A stretch of 64,000 nucleotides of DNA from positions 434,001-498,000 of the forward strand of contig NZ_CP047318.1 in the NCBI RefSeq assembly GCF_009857135.1, given 5' to 3'. Below are positions 24,180 through 33,103 of the stretch, in pieces (position 1 is the stretch's first letter; every line of letters begins with the position of its first letter). The notes below the pieces were generated by a model. The model had not been told where the DNA came from. It did no database searches and saw only the letters and a list, made by a program, of their open reading frames with translations. This DNA comes from Streptomyces sp. HM190. Lineage in GTDB: Bacteria > Actinomycetota > Actinomycetes > Streptomycetales > Streptomycetaceae. The position numbers were made by a program, and so were the translations under genes.

Positions 24180-24495
24180 GGAGAGTCGTTGGTGGTGCCG
24201 GCGGTCGCCACCACGGCGAACACCCCGGCCGTGGAGGTCAGCACCGCGTTCACGGCGTCCCCGGTGAGGTGACCCCGCCGGTCCACGGGGGCGGTGACGA
24301 CGGTGACGTCCATGGCCCGCGCCGCGGATTCGATCGAGGAGTGGGCGCTGTCGGCGCACACGATCTTCCAGCCGTCCGCGGGCCGGGCCGGGACGCGGCA
24401 GCGGCGGCGCGGGCCGTGACGAGCGCCGAGAGGTTGCCGAGGGCGCCGCCGCTGACGAAGCATCCCGCCGCGGTGCTCGGCCATCCGAACGGGTC
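24180..24495 (-). pseudogene. Remnant of a PLP-dependent (group II) decarboxylase
   Basis: Two pieces of one family lie in different frames. The upstream piece, about 24400-24495, reads AAGCFVSGGALGNLSALVTARA; the downstream piece, 24180-24385, reads WKIVCADSAHSSIESAARAM and VFAVVATAGTTN. Both align with consecutive motifs of aromatic amino acid / glutamate decarboxylases, including the H-S-S-I and A-T-A-G-T-T-N segments. A frameshift near 24390 separates them. The PLP-lysine region and C-terminus are not found, so the gene is dead. The whole 23719-24679 stretch holds no intact gene. Confidence 0.7.
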
Positions 24496-24679
24496 GCTCC
24501 TGCGGCGGCACGCGGGGGACTGACGCGGAGCCGGTGCGCACGGGGGCACGCAACCGCACGGCGGTGCTGGTGAGCACGGCCGAACAGGTACGCCCGGCAG
24601 AACGGTCCGCCCGCCGCGGTGGCGGTCGGGCGGAGTCCCGGTCCTGTGCCGCTGCGCGGCCGTGACGCGGTGCGCGCCG

Positions 24680-26194
24680 TCAGTCGTCGAGCGGCTCGTA
24701 GTCGAACCAGTCGAAGTGCGCGGAGTCCGCCGTGGCGTACATCCCGAGGACCCGGCCGGTGAAGCCGCCGGCGACCTCGGTGGAGAGGTAGCGGCCGTCC
24801 AGCGAGGCGAGTGCGGTGAAGGTGCCGTCGGGTTCCTCGAAACCGAGCGTGACGGTGTCGGGGCCGACGCGCGGATCGTGCGGGGCCCGCAGCTCCCGCG
24901 TCTCGGCGCGCAGGACCACGGGCCCCGCCGGCGCGGGACGGGAGGCCATGATCGTGCTCGACGGGCCGATCCGGGCCCTGACCCGCACCTGGCCGGAGGC
25001 GACCTCGACGCTGTAGTGGTGCTGCTCGTCGAGGCGGACGGCGAGGCCGCCGTGCCCGTCCGAGGCGTCGAGGGAGGTACGCACCCGGCACGCCACGTGC
25101 TGCTGCCGTCGGCCCACGAAGGTGACGTCGGGTTCGTCGAGCGAGCTGCCGCGAGCGCGAAGGGTCAGCCATCCGGGCCTTTCCTTCGTGGTGCACTCCT
25201 CCGCGGAGCGGTGCCGCAGGGAGACCCAGTGCGGGGCGAGTTCGCTCGTGTCGAAGTCGTCCCGGACCTCGGGCGCGGTGACCGGGGGCTGGAGCGGCCA
25301 GGCGGGGGCGGGTGCCTGCAGCGGCACCTCGTCGATGACGGGCCAGCCGTCCACCCAGGTGACGGGGGCGAGGTGGGTCTCGCGGCCGAGGACGTGCCAG
25401 CCGGGGGTGCCGCCGCCGGGGCGGACGCCGAGGAGGACCATCCACCAGCTGTCGTCGGGGCCCTGGACGAGGTCGGCGTGGCCGGTGTTCTGGATGGGGT
25501 GGTCGGTGCCCCGGTGGGTGAGGATCGGGTTGGCGGGGCAGGGCTCGAAGGGGCCGTCGGGGGTTCGTGCGCGGGCGATGGACACGCCGTGGCAGCGTTC
25601 GGTGCCGCCCTCGGCGATGAGCAGGTACCAGTAGCCGCCGATCCGGTAGAGGTGCGGCGCCTCGGGGGCCTTCGCACCGGGTGTGCCGGACCACAGGCGG
25701 CGGGAGGGGCCGAGGGTCTCCCCGGTGGTGGGATCGATGGGGATCTGCGCGACGCCCGCGGTGGTGCACCAGCAGGTGCCGTCCTCGTCCCAGGCGAGGT
25801 CGGGGTCGATGCCGTGGACACCGGGCAGTCGTACGGGCTCGGACCAGGGGCCGGCCGGGTCGGTGGCCGTGAACAGCAGATTGCCGTCGCCGCTGACGTT
25901 CGTGACGATCAGCCAGAACCGGCCGTCGTGGTGGCGCAGCGTGGGGGCGTAGATCCCGCCGGAGGCGGGGGTCTCCTTGGGGAGCCGCAACTGGCTGGGC
26001 CGGTCGAGGGCGTTGCCGATCTGGGTCCAGTGGACCAGGTCGCGGCTGTGGAAGAGGGGCACGCCGGGGAAGTACTCGAAGCTGGAGCAGGCGAGGTAGT
26101 AGTCGTCGCCGACGCGGCAGACGCTGGGGTCGGGGTGGAAGCCGGGGATCACCGGGTTGCTGAAGGTGGCTCCGGTATCAGGCAGGTTGGACAC
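24680..26194 (-). CDS. Glycoside hydrolase family 43, beta-xylosidase/arabinofuranosidase type
   Basis: A 504-residue enzyme with no signal peptide, hence intracellular. The five-bladed propeller starts at FSNPVIPGFHPDPSVCRVGDDYY, where the D is the catalytic base; HGIDPDLAWDEDG has the pKa-modulating Asp and KAPEAPHLYRIGGYWYL the acid Glu. From about residue 310 a beta-sandwich domain (RDDFDTSELAPHW ... FDWFDYEPLDD) is the GH43 C-terminal accessory domain. Likely action: hydrolysis of imported xylo- or arabino-oligosaccharides. GTG start; divergent from the GH5 gene, with a CGAAA-type operator between. Confidence 0.88.
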   Translation of the reverse strand: MSNLPDTGATFSNPVIPGFHPDPSVCRVGDDYYLACSSFEYFPGVPLFHSRDLVHWTQIGNALDRPSQLRLPKETPASGGIYAPTLRHHDGRFWLIVTNVSGDGNLLFTATDPAGPWSEPVRLPGVHGIDPDLAWDEDGTCWCTTAGVAQIPIDPTTGETLGPSRRLWSGTPGAKAPEAPHLYRIGGYWYLLIAEGGTERCHGVSIARARTPDGPFEPCPANPILTHRGTDHPIQNTGHADLVQGPDDSWWMVLLGVRPGGGTPGWHVLGRETHLAPVTWVDGWPVIDEVPLQAPAPAWPLQPPVTAPEVRDDFDTSELAPHWVSLRHRSAEECTTKERPGWLTLRARGSSLDEPDVTFVGRRQQHVACRVRTSLDASDGHGGLAVRLDEQHHYSVEVASGQVRVRARIGPSSTIMASRPAPAGPVVLRAETRELRAPHDPRVGPDTVTLGFEEPDGTFTALASLDGRYLSTEVAGGFTGRVLGMYATADSAHFDWFDYEPLDD

Positions 26195-26256
26195 CCTCGT
26201 CGAATCCTTTCACCGACGGCCGGGGTCGCACGGGGGACCGTCCCCGGCGGCGGCGT

Positions 26257-26268
26257 CGAAAGTTTTCG
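26257..26268. promoter_or_regulatory. CGAAA-N2-TTTCG operator upstream of the GH43 gene
   Basis: Palindrome CGAAAGTTTTCG lies 63 bases before the GH43 start. CGAAA boxes are known upstream of Streptomyces xylanase and xylosidase genes and bind LacI/ROK-type repressors. A related CGAAAGTT lies at about 26527, before the GH5 gene. I infer xylan/xylose-type repression of this pair. Confidence 0.6.
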
Positions 26269-26612
26269 CTTTGCCCTGTGGACACTTTCCGAAGGAGGCT
26301 AGCCAGGGGTCGTCAGCGAGGTCAATGGGATCTCGTCGACCGCCGGGAGCGCAACGAACGGGCCGGTCAGACCCGTTGGCGTCACGCCGGGACCTGACCA
26401 CCCCTCGCCGCCGCTCCCGATCGCCGCACAGGAGGGCTCCGGCCTGGTCCGCGTCCGCGCCGTCCTGCTCCGGTCACAGCTGTGGCCCCGGCCACGTCGT
26501 CATGTTAATTTCTCCGCCGCTCACCGCGAAAGTTGCTCCGTCGAATCCCTATCTGTGTCGGCCTCCGGCCGGCTCCACGTGTCGCACACCCCCACAACAG
26601 AAGGTGCACGTG

Positions 26613-28355
26613 ATGACGACGAGACTCGCACGACTTCTTCCGCGACGGCGCCGGTCGTCGCGGATCCCGCGGAGACTGACGGCACTCGTCCTGGCGCTCG
26701 TCCTGCTTCCACTGCTGCCCGCAACCGCGCTGGCCGCCGATCCCCCGGTGCCGCCGCCGAGTTCCCCGGCCGCGCGGAGCGCGGTGGCGGCGATGCAGCC
26801 CGGCTGGAACCTGGGCAACACCTACGACGCCATCCCCGACGAGACGTCGTGGGGCAATCCCCCGGTGACCAGGGCGCTCTTCCAGAAGGTCAAGTCCCAG
26901 GGTTTCAAGAGCATCCGGCTGCCCGTCACCTGGGGCATCCACCAGGGGCCGGCGCCCGACCACCGGATCGACGCGGCCTGGATGGCGAAGGTGCGCCAGG
27001 TCGTCGACCTGGCGCTGAGCGAGGACCTGTACGTCCTGCTCAACATGCACCACGACTCCTGGATGTGGGTGAACACCCTCTCCACGGACCACGACGCCGT
27101 CCTCGCCCGCTACCGCGCGACCTGGACCCAGATAGCGGCCGAGTTCCGTGACCGGTCGCCGAAGCTGGCGCTGGAGAGCATCAACGAGCCCACGTTCAGC
27201 GGTACGTCCGGGGACGAGGAGAACTACCGGCTGCTGGCCGAACTGAACAAGGAGTTCCACCGGATCGTCCGCGGCTCCGGCGGCGGGAACGCGGACCGTC
27301 TGCTCGTGCTGCCGACGCTGTACACCAACGCCGACCAGGGCAGGCTCGACGCGCTGGCCACCGAACTGGCGGACCTGCGCGACCCCATGGTGGCCACGAC
27401 CGTCCACTTCTACGGCTGGTGGCCGTTCAGCGTGAACATCGCCGGCTACACCCGGTTCGACGCCACCTCCGAGCAGGACCTCACCGGCACCTTCGACCGG
27501 GTGTACAACGCCTTCACCGCGCGCGGCATCCCGGTGGTCATCGGCGAGTACGCGCTGCTGGCCTACGACCACTACCGGCCCGGCATCATCCAGCGGGGCG
27601 AACAGCGCAAGTACTTCGAGTTCCTGGGCGACTACGCCCGTCGGCGGAACCTCACCACCATGCTGTGGGACGCCGGCCAGTTCCTGAACCGCAACACCCT
27701 GCAGTGGCGTGACGCGGAGCTGTTCGGGCAGATCAGGTCGAGCTGGACCACACGCTCGGGAACCGCCTCCAGCGACATGGTGTTCGTGCCGAAGACAGGG
27801 GCCGTCACGAGCCAGGACCTCACACTCAACCTGAACGGCACCGACTTCCAGGGCCTGCGCCACGGCTCCCGCACCCTCCTCCGGGGCAAGGACTACACCC
27901 TGTCCGGCAACCGGCTCACCCTGACGGCCGCCACGCTCACCGAGCTGGTCGGCGACCGGGCGTACGGGGTCAACGCGACGCTGGAGGCGAGGTTCTCCCG
28001 CGGTGTCCCCTGGCGTATCGACGTGATCAGCCACGACCGGCCGGTGTTGTCGACCGCCTCGGGGACCACCGGCGGCCTGAGCGTCCCCACCCAGTTCCGG
28101 GGTGACATGCTCGCGACCATGGAGGCGAAGTACGACGACGGCGCCAACGCGGGACCCGCCGACTGGACGTCGTACCAGCAGTGGGACACCGCCTTCTCGG
28201 CGTACACCGGCGACTCCATCAAGCTGACCGCGGAGTTCTTCACCTCGCTGCGGGACAACGCGCGCGTGACGCTCACCTTCCACTTCTGGAGTGGCGCGAA
28301 GGTCACGTACCACGTCACCAAGTCGGGCGGCACGGTGACCGGTTCACCCGCCTGA
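26613..28355 (+). CDS. Secreted GH5 endoglucanase with C-terminal X2 and CBM46-like domains
   Basis: A 580-residue protein, ATG 26613 with AGAAGG upstream. The signal peptide is long (RRRRSSRIPRRLTALVLALVLLPLLPATALA). The GH5 barrel covers about 40-380: GWNLGNTYDA, KSIRLPVTWG, LNMHHDSW, the acid/base Glu in ESINEPTF, HFYGWWPF and the nucleophile Glu in VVIGEYALLAYDH. Residues about 385-475 (MVFVPKTGAVTSQDLTLNLNGTDFQ) look like an X2 immunoglobulin-like module and the last 100 like CBM46. It would cleave beta-1,4-glucan or mixed-linkage glucan outside the cell. Confidence 0.88.
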   Translation: MTTRLARLLPRRRRSSRIPRRLTALVLALVLLPLLPATALAADPPVPPPSSPAARSAVAAMQPGWNLGNTYDAIPDETSWGNPPVTRALFQKVKSQGFKSIRLPVTWGIHQGPAPDHRIDAAWMAKVRQVVDLALSEDLYVLLNMHHDSWMWVNTLSTDHDAVLARYRATWTQIAAEFRDRSPKLALESINEPTFSGTSGDEENYRLLAELNKEFHRIVRGSGGGNADRLLVLPTLYTNADQGRLDALATELADLRDPMVATTVHFYGWWPFSVNIAGYTRFDATSEQDLTGTFDRVYNAFTARGIPVVIGEYALLAYDHYRPGIIQRGEQRKYFEFLGDYARRRNLTTMLWDAGQFLNRNTLQWRDAELFGQIRSSWTTRSGTASSDMVFVPKTGAVTSQDLTLNLNGTDFQGLRHGSRTLLRGKDYTLSGNRLTLTAATLTELVGDRAYGVNATLEARFSRGVPWRIDVISHDRPVLSTASGTTGGLSVPTQFRGDMLATMEAKYDDGANAGPADWTSYQQWDTAFSAYTGDSIKLTAEFFTSLRDNARVTLTFHFWSGAKVTYHVTKSGGTVTGSPA

Positions 28356-28369
28356 GCACGCTCGGCAGT

Positions 28370-28391
28370 GGCGACGCCGCGCGGCGTCGCC
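28370..28391 (+). terminator. Palindromic terminator after the GH5 gene
   Basis: A perfect 22-bp palindrome (arm GGCGACGCCGC) starts 15 bases after the GH5 stop and would fold into a very stable GC stem. Confidence 0.65.
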
Positions 28392-28947
28392 CATGAGGGC
28401 GGCCCCGGGGGACGTCCCCCTCGTCGCGGTCGTCGCGCGGGTGTGCGTGGTCCTGCCGGCGGCCTTCTCTCGGGGCGCGTCACGGTGGGCGCCTGAGCGC
28501 GCCGAGTGCCCCGGTGCACCGGCATGACGCCGTACGCATCCGGTGGCGTCCGCGCGCCCGACGGTGAGGGCGTCGTTCGTGTGGCCGCGCGGTGCGGCTC
28601 GGGGCTCGGCGCCCCCGGGGAGGAAGGTGTGGTGCTTCCGGGAACGTCGTCGGGTCGGTGGTCGAAAGATCACCGACCGGGCCCCGGCCGGAGACCACCG
28701 TCCGGGGCGCAGTCCGGTGAGTCCACTCGTTGGGCGCCGCCGAGGGCCGCCGATCCGGCCGGGCCCTACCGCTTCCCCGGCCGGATCGGGCGCCTCCCGC
28801 CGGGTCCGCTCCGCCGCGGGGTGCCGAAGGGCTCTCCCGACGTGCCCGGTGGTCCCGGTCAGGGGGCCGGGTGACCCATGGCCGGGCGCGCACGCCGGGA
28901 CGACGCTGGAGGTGACTCGGTCCGTACACCCGTTCCGGAGGTACGTC
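28392..28947. promoter_or_regulatory. Gene-free leader region of the cNMP-binding gene with hairpin and operator-like box
   Basis: No frame has coding bias in these 550 bases. It contains an 11-bp stem closed by a GAAA tetraloop (arms 28653-28663 and 28668-28678, one G-U pair). It also has a copy of the island motif, GGTGCCGAAGGGCTCT at 28820-28835, about 110 bases before the next ATG. The same motif is almost identical at 62930-62945. Confidence 0.5.
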
Positions 28948-29412
28948 ATGAACGCTCCCCCCACGCCCGGCATGCTGCGGGCGTTGCCCGCCGAGCACCG
29001 GCAGCGGCTGATGCGGTTCGCCCGCGAGGTGTCGTTCCCGCAGGGCGCCCGCATCTTCGAAGAGGGGGGTACGGCCGACCGGTTCTGGATCATCCGGACC
29101 GGCACGGTCGCCCTCGACATGCGGGTGCCCGGCCGCCGCCCCGCTGTCATCGAGACGCTGGGCCACAACGAGCTGATCGGCTGGTCCTGGCTCTTCCCCC
29201 CGCACGTGTGGCATCTGGGGGCCGAGGCCACCAGCCCGGTGCGCGCCCACGAGTTCGACGCCGCCGCGATCCGACTGCTGTGCCAGGAGGACCCCGCGCT
29301 CGGCTTCGCGGTCGCCCAGTGGGTGGGCGGCATCCTCGCCCACCGTCTGCACTCGGCCCGCACCCGGCTGCTGGACCTGTACGCCCCCTACGGCAGCGGC
29401 AGCCTCCTGTGA
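28948..29412 (+). CDS. Single-domain cyclic nucleotide-binding (CRP-fold) protein
   Basis: A 154-residue protein, ATG with CGGAGG upstream. It is a cNMP-binding beta-roll (QGARIFEEGGTADRFWIIRTGTVALDM, then GHNELIGWSWLFPPHVWHLGAEA) without the HTH domain of CRP/FNR. The E-L-I-G-W-S-W segment replaces the usual FGELAL phosphate-binding cassette, so the ligand may differ. Such stand-alone proteins occur in actinobacterial dormancy islands beside CBS and USP genes. Probably a small sensor or allosteric partner. Confidence 0.8.
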   Translation: MNAPPTPGMLRALPAEHRQRLMRFAREVSFPQGARIFEEGGTADRFWIIRTGTVALDMRVPGRRPAVIETLGHNELIGWSWLFPPHVWHLGAEATSPVRAHEFDAAAIRLLCQEDPALGFAVAQWVGGILAHRLHSARTRLLDLYAPYGSGSLL

Positions 29413-29553
29413 CGGCCGACGACTGACGGCACACCCGCCACCCACCACCGACCACCGGCTGACGGCCGACGGCCGGCGTGCCTCGACGTCCAGCATCTTC
29501 CGACTTCGGGCACCTGACATCCGACGGCCCCGTGACGTGACGACCGAGGAGAC

Positions 29554-30270
29554 ATGATGCACGGCAGCCCGCACATCGTGAGCGACGTGATGACCCACAC
29601 CGTCGCCGCCATAGGCAGCGGCGCCGCCTTCAAGGAGATCGTGCGGATGATGCACGACTGGAAGGTCAGCGCCCTGCCCGTCCTGGAGGGCGAGGGGCGC
29701 GTCGTCGGTGTGGTCTCCGAGGCCGACCTGCTGGCCAAGGAGGAGTTCCGCGACAGCGACCCCGACCGTCGCACCCAGCTGGCCCGCCTGGCCGACCTCG
29801 CCAAGGCCGGTGCCAGGACCGCCGGGGAGCTGATGACCTCCCCCGCCGTCACCGTCCGCGCCGACGCGACCCTCGCCGAGGCCGCGCGGGCCATGGCGCA
29901 GGCCCGGGTCAAGCGGCTTCCGGTGGTCGACGAGCTGGGCATGCTGGAGGGCGTCGTGAGCCGGGGCGACCTGCTGAAGGTGTTCCTGCGCGGCGACGAC
30001 GAGATCGCCGAGGAGGTGCGCCGGGAGGTGGTGTCGTACCTCTTCCCCGAGCCGGCGTCCGCCGTGCGCCTGACCGTCCGGGAAGGGGTCGTGCGGGTCG
30101 GCGGACACGTCCGCGACACCTCCCTCGTGCCGGTGGCCGCCCGGCTGATCCGGGCCGTCGAGGGCGTCGTCGACGTCGAGTTCGACCTGTCGGGACGCCC
30201 CGACCTCTCGGCCGACGCCTCGTCGGGGCGCGACTCGTCGGGGCGCGAGGACGGCGTTGCGTCGTCCTGA
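29554..30270 (+). CDS. CBS-pair plus BON domain protein
   Basis: A 238-residue protein. CBS1 is IVSDVMTHTVAAIGSGAAFKEIVRMM...VVGVVSEADLL, CBS2 is TAGELMTSPAVTVRADATLAEAARAM...LEGVVSRGDLLKVFL, and residues about 145-220 form a BON domain (VRLTVREGVVRVGGHVRDTSLVPVAARLIRAVEGVVDV). CBS pairs bind adenosyl ligands and sense energy charge. Two paralogues with the same layout are at 51679-52401 and 59542-60246. The C-terminal 20 residues are Ser/Asp-rich. Confidence 0.88.
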   Translation: MMHGSPHIVSDVMTHTVAAIGSGAAFKEIVRMMHDWKVSALPVLEGEGRVVGVVSEADLLAKEEFRDSDPDRRTQLARLADLAKAGARTAGELMTSPAVTVRADATLAEAARAMAQARVKRLPVVDELGMLEGVVSRGDLLKVFLRGDDEIAEEVRREVVSYLFPEPASAVRLTVREGVVRVGGHVRDTSLVPVAARLIRAVEGVVDVEFDLSGRPDLSADASSGRDSSGREDGVASS

Positions 30271-30607
30271 CCCGCGCGTGACGGCGTGCGCCGGCCGGAG
30301 GCTGCACGCCTCAGGCCGGCGCCCGCCGTCACGCGCGCGCTCGCTCCTCCCACCGCAGGTCGAGCCACCCGCGGCCACCGGACCCGCGATGACGGGCCCG
30401 GTGGCTGCGGGTGTCCGGACGGCCGCCGCCCTGCGCCGGTGAGGGCGGCGGCCGTGGCGCGAGACCTCCCGTCTCCCCTGTCAGGAGGGCTCGCCGGGCA
30501 CCCTCGCGGCTGTTGGGGCACGGGTGCGTGCATGCCCGCCGGCGAGCAGCCGCGAGGAGTGGCTGGTCGGCCCCCGTCCGCACGGGCGGACGGAGTGCCG
30601 GTGTTGC
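30271..30607. terminator. Cluster of four hairpins between convergent genes
   Basis: No coding potential, but four inverted repeats follow one another. A long stem has arms about 30274-30297 and 30314-30336. A second has arms 30365-30381 and 30398-30413. A third has perfect 12-bp arms 30421-30432 and 30442-30453. A fourth has arms 30503-30512 and 30547-30556. The first is the likely terminator of the CBS gene and the others may stop transcription arriving from the opposite side. Confidence 0.65.
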
Positions 30608-31132
30608 TCAGAGGGTGGCGCGGCTCCCGCCCGGCGCGACGCCCGTGAGTTCCGCCGCCCGGTCCGCGGCCCATGCCCGGATCGCGGGGAAGTCACGGAA
30701 GTCCCCGCCCTTGCCGGACCGGAGGATCATCCCGGCGACCCATCCCTTGGCCCCTTCCTCCAGGCAGCCGCCGAAGGTGACGTGCCCCTGGGCGTCGAGG
30801 CGGGCCATGGCCTTGCGCACTCCGGGGACGGGTGGGATGTTCCGTTGTGTGGCGGAGGGGTCGAGGGGGCCGCTGCTGAACAGCCACAGGGGCCGTTCGG
30901 CGAGGGCGTGACGGTGCCGGCGCAGGAAGCGCCGGGCGTCCTTGTGCCAGCGTCCCGCGTAGAGCCCGCCGCCGACGATGACCGCGTCGTACGGATCGAG
31001 ACTCGCCACGGAGGGCGCCGGGAGTGCCTCGGCGGTGAGTCCCGCCCCGGTGAGGGTTTCCGCGACGGTCTCGGCGATCCTCGCGGTGGAGCCGTTGGTC
31101 GATCCATAGGTGACCAGTACACGGGTGGACAT
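30608..31132 (-). CDS. Flavodoxin-domain protein (HemG-like)
   Basis: A 174-residue FMN-binding protein. The phosphate loop is VTYGSTNGSTARIAE, followed by YDAVIVGGGLYAGRWHKDARRFLRRH and LFSSGPLD, as in menaquinone-dependent protoporphyrinogen oxidase (HemG)-type flavodoxins. It would move electrons or oxidise protoporphyrinogen under low oxygen. It is the last gene of a likely operon with the two USP genes upstream (gaps 70 and 40 bases). Confidence 0.82.
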   Translation of the reverse strand: MSTRVLVTYGSTNGSTARIAETVAETLTGAGLTAEALPAPSVASLDPYDAVIVGGGLYAGRWHKDARRFLRRHRHALAERPLWLFSSGPLDPSATQRNIPPVPGVRKAMARLDAQGHVTFGGCLEEGAKGWVAGMILRSGKGGDFRDFPAIRAWAADRAAELTGVAPGGSRATL

Positions 31133-31202
31133 GTGGTCCGCCTCCTCTCGGAAGCCGTCATGGGTGCGGTGTCCTGTCGTCGTCCAGTCGTCGTCCCGTC
31201 GT

Positions 31203-32096
31203 CTAGTCGGGGTGCGCCCGGTGCGGGACGACGGCGACCGGGCAGGCAGCGTGGTGGAGCGCTGTGTGGGCGACGCGGCCGAGCTGGAGCCCGAAGCGGT
31301 GCTCCCTGTGGCGCCGGGCCGCGCCCACGACCAGCAGGTCGGCGTCGGCCGAGGCGTCGAGGAGCACCTTGTGGGCGGGGCCCTCGGCGGTGCGCCGGTG
31401 CACCCGCACGGTCGGGTAGCGGGCGACCGCGTCGTCGAGCGCGGTCTCCAGCGTCTCGGCGGCGTGCTGTTCGTGCAAGCGGGCGGGTTCGCCCGCGAGC
31501 AGGGGGTGGTCGGTGGACTCGCGCGCGGGGCACCGCCAGGCGCGGACGGCCTCCAGTACGGCGCCCCGCCGCTCAGCCTCCTCGAAGGCGAACCCGACGG
31601 CCTCGGTTCCGTGCGCCTCCTCGCCGACGCCCAGCACGATCCGCCCGTGTGCTGTCGGCGGCTGCCCGTCGGGGGCGCCGCGCAGCACGACCACGGGGCA
31701 GGTGGCGTACGCGGCGACGCCCAGGCTGACGGAACCGAGCAGGAACTCGGCGATGCCGCCGCGCCCCCGCGCGCCGAGGACCAGTGCCGTGGCGTCGTGT
31801 CCTTCGTGGACCAGGGCGTACTCCGGTTCCTCGGGAACGATCCCGGTGAACACCTTCACCTCCGGGCGGCGTTCGCGCGCCCGGCGTGCGGCGGCGTCGA
31901 CGATGCCCTCGGCGATCGTCTGCTCGGACGGTTTTCCGAGGTCCTCGGCGAGCGCGGCGCCCTCGTAGCGCTCCCACAGCGAGGCGTGCACCAGCCGGAG
32001 CGGCACGCCGTGCAGGGCGGCCTCGTCGGCCGCCCAGTCGACGGCCCGCAGGCTCGGTGCGGAGCCGTCGACACCGACGACCAGGGGACGTTCCAT
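31203..32096 (-). CDS. Universal stress protein, two USP domains
   Basis: A 297-residue tandem USP. Domain 1 begins VVGVDGSAPSLRAVDWAADEAAL and ends with LVLGARGRGGIAEFLLGSVSLGVAAYATCPVVVLRG; domain 2 ends with LVVGAARRHREHRFGLQLGRVAHTALHHAACPVAVVPH. The G-2x-G-9x-G(S/T) ATP motif is clear in domain 1 and weaker in domain 2. Such ATP-binding tandem USPs are core DosR/OsdR regulon members. It sits 40 bases after the next USP gene in the same operon. Confidence 0.9.
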   Translation of the reverse strand: MERPLVVGVDGSAPSLRAVDWAADEAALHGVPLRLVHASLWERYEGAALAEDLGKPSEQTIAEGIVDAAARRARERRPEVKVFTGIVPEEPEYALVHEGHDATALVLGARGRGGIAEFLLGSVSLGVAAYATCPVVVLRGAPDGQPPTAHGRIVLGVGEEAHGTEAVGFAFEEAERRGAVLEAVRAWRCPARESTDHPLLAGEPARLHEQHAAETLETALDDAVARYPTVRVHRRTAEGPAHKVLLDASADADLLVVGAARRHREHRFGLQLGRVAHTALHHAACPVAVVPHRAHPD

Positions 32097-32136
32097 CGGT
32101 GGTCCTCCTCGGGATGCGCGGAGCGCGGGTGCCCCG

Positions 32137-33042
32137 TCAGGGGTGGGCGATCACGGCCACGGGGGCGGCCGAGTGGTGCAGGACCGCGTGGGTGACCGGG
32201 CCGATGTGCGCGCCGACCGGGCTGCGCCGGACGCGGCGGCCGACGACCACGAGGGACGCCTCGCGGGAGGCTTCGACGAGGGGGTGGGCGGCGTTGCCCC
32301 AGCGGCACACCTCGGTGACGTCGATGTCGGGGAACTTCACCTGCCACGGCCTGAGGACCTCGGTCAGGGCGGTGACCTGGTTGGTGCGCAGCTCGGGGCC
32401 GAGTTCCGGGTCGGCGGGCAGGGCGTAGGCGTAGTACGGCGGCGGGTTCCAGCCGTTGACGACCCGCAGGGAGGTCTCCCGCCGGGCGGCCGCGTCGAAG
32501 GCGAACTCGATGACGGTGTCGTGCGGGTTCTCGGTGTCGAGGCCGAGGACGACGGGCCGGAAGGGGGTGGCGGCCGACGGGATGCCGACCGGGTCGGCCT
32601 GGTGCTCGTCGGCGGCCTGTTCCCCGGCGCGGACGAGGACGACCGGCTGTTCGGCGTGCGCGACGACCATCTGACCGACGGAGCCCACCAGGAAGCCGCC
32701 GATGCCGCTGAGCCCCCGGGAGCCGAGGACGAGCAGGGCGGCGTCCTGCGCCGCGCGGGTCAGGACCTCGCCGGGCCGGCCCCTGACCTGTTCCACGGTG
32801 ACGTCCACGCCGGGATGCCGCAGCCGCAGCCCTTCGGCCTCCTCGCGCGGTATCCGCTCGCTCCAGTGCTGGAGCGTCTCGGCGGCGAGCAGCGGTGCCT
32901 GGGCGACGGGGTCGGGTACCGGTTCCCAGACGTGGAGGAGGGTCAGCGGCAGGTTCCGCAGCTTCGCCTCGCGGGCCGCCCACTCGGCGGCGGCCCGGCT
33001 CTCGGCCGACCCGTCGAGCCCTACGACAACGGTGTTCACCAT
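32137..33042 (-). CDS. Universal stress protein, two USP domains
   Basis: A 301-residue tandem USP; ATG 33042 follows a perfect AGGAGG. Domain 1: VVVGLDGSAESRAAAEWAARE ... LLVLGSRGLSGIGGFLVGSVGQMVVAHAEQPVVLVR. Domain 2 ends VVVGRRVRRSPVGAHIGPVTHAVLHHSAAPVAVIAHP. Its C-terminal half closely resembles that of 61356-62264 (both with R-R-x-R-x-x-x-x-G-x-H-x-GPVTHA), so these are recent paralogues. First gene of the USP-USP-flavodoxin operon, downstream of two 16-bp boxes. Confidence 0.9.
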   Translation of the reverse strand: MVNTVVVGLDGSAESRAAAEWAAREAKLRNLPLTLLHVWEPVPDPVAQAPLLAAETLQHWSERIPREEAEGLRLRHPGVDVTVEQVRGRPGEVLTRAAQDAALLVLGSRGLSGIGGFLVGSVGQMVVAHAEQPVVLVRAGEQAADEHQADPVGIPSAATPFRPVVLGLDTENPHDTVIEFAFDAAARRETSLRVVNGWNPPPYYAYALPADPELGPELRTNQVTALTEVLRPWQVKFPDIDVTEVCRWGNAAHPLVEASREASLVVVGRRVRRSPVGAHIGPVTHAVLHHSAAPVAVIAHP

Positions 33043-33103
33043 CTTTCTGCCTCCTGAACGGGGGGTGTGCTCCCAGCGTCGTGCCACGGGGGCCGGTGGT
33101 GGA

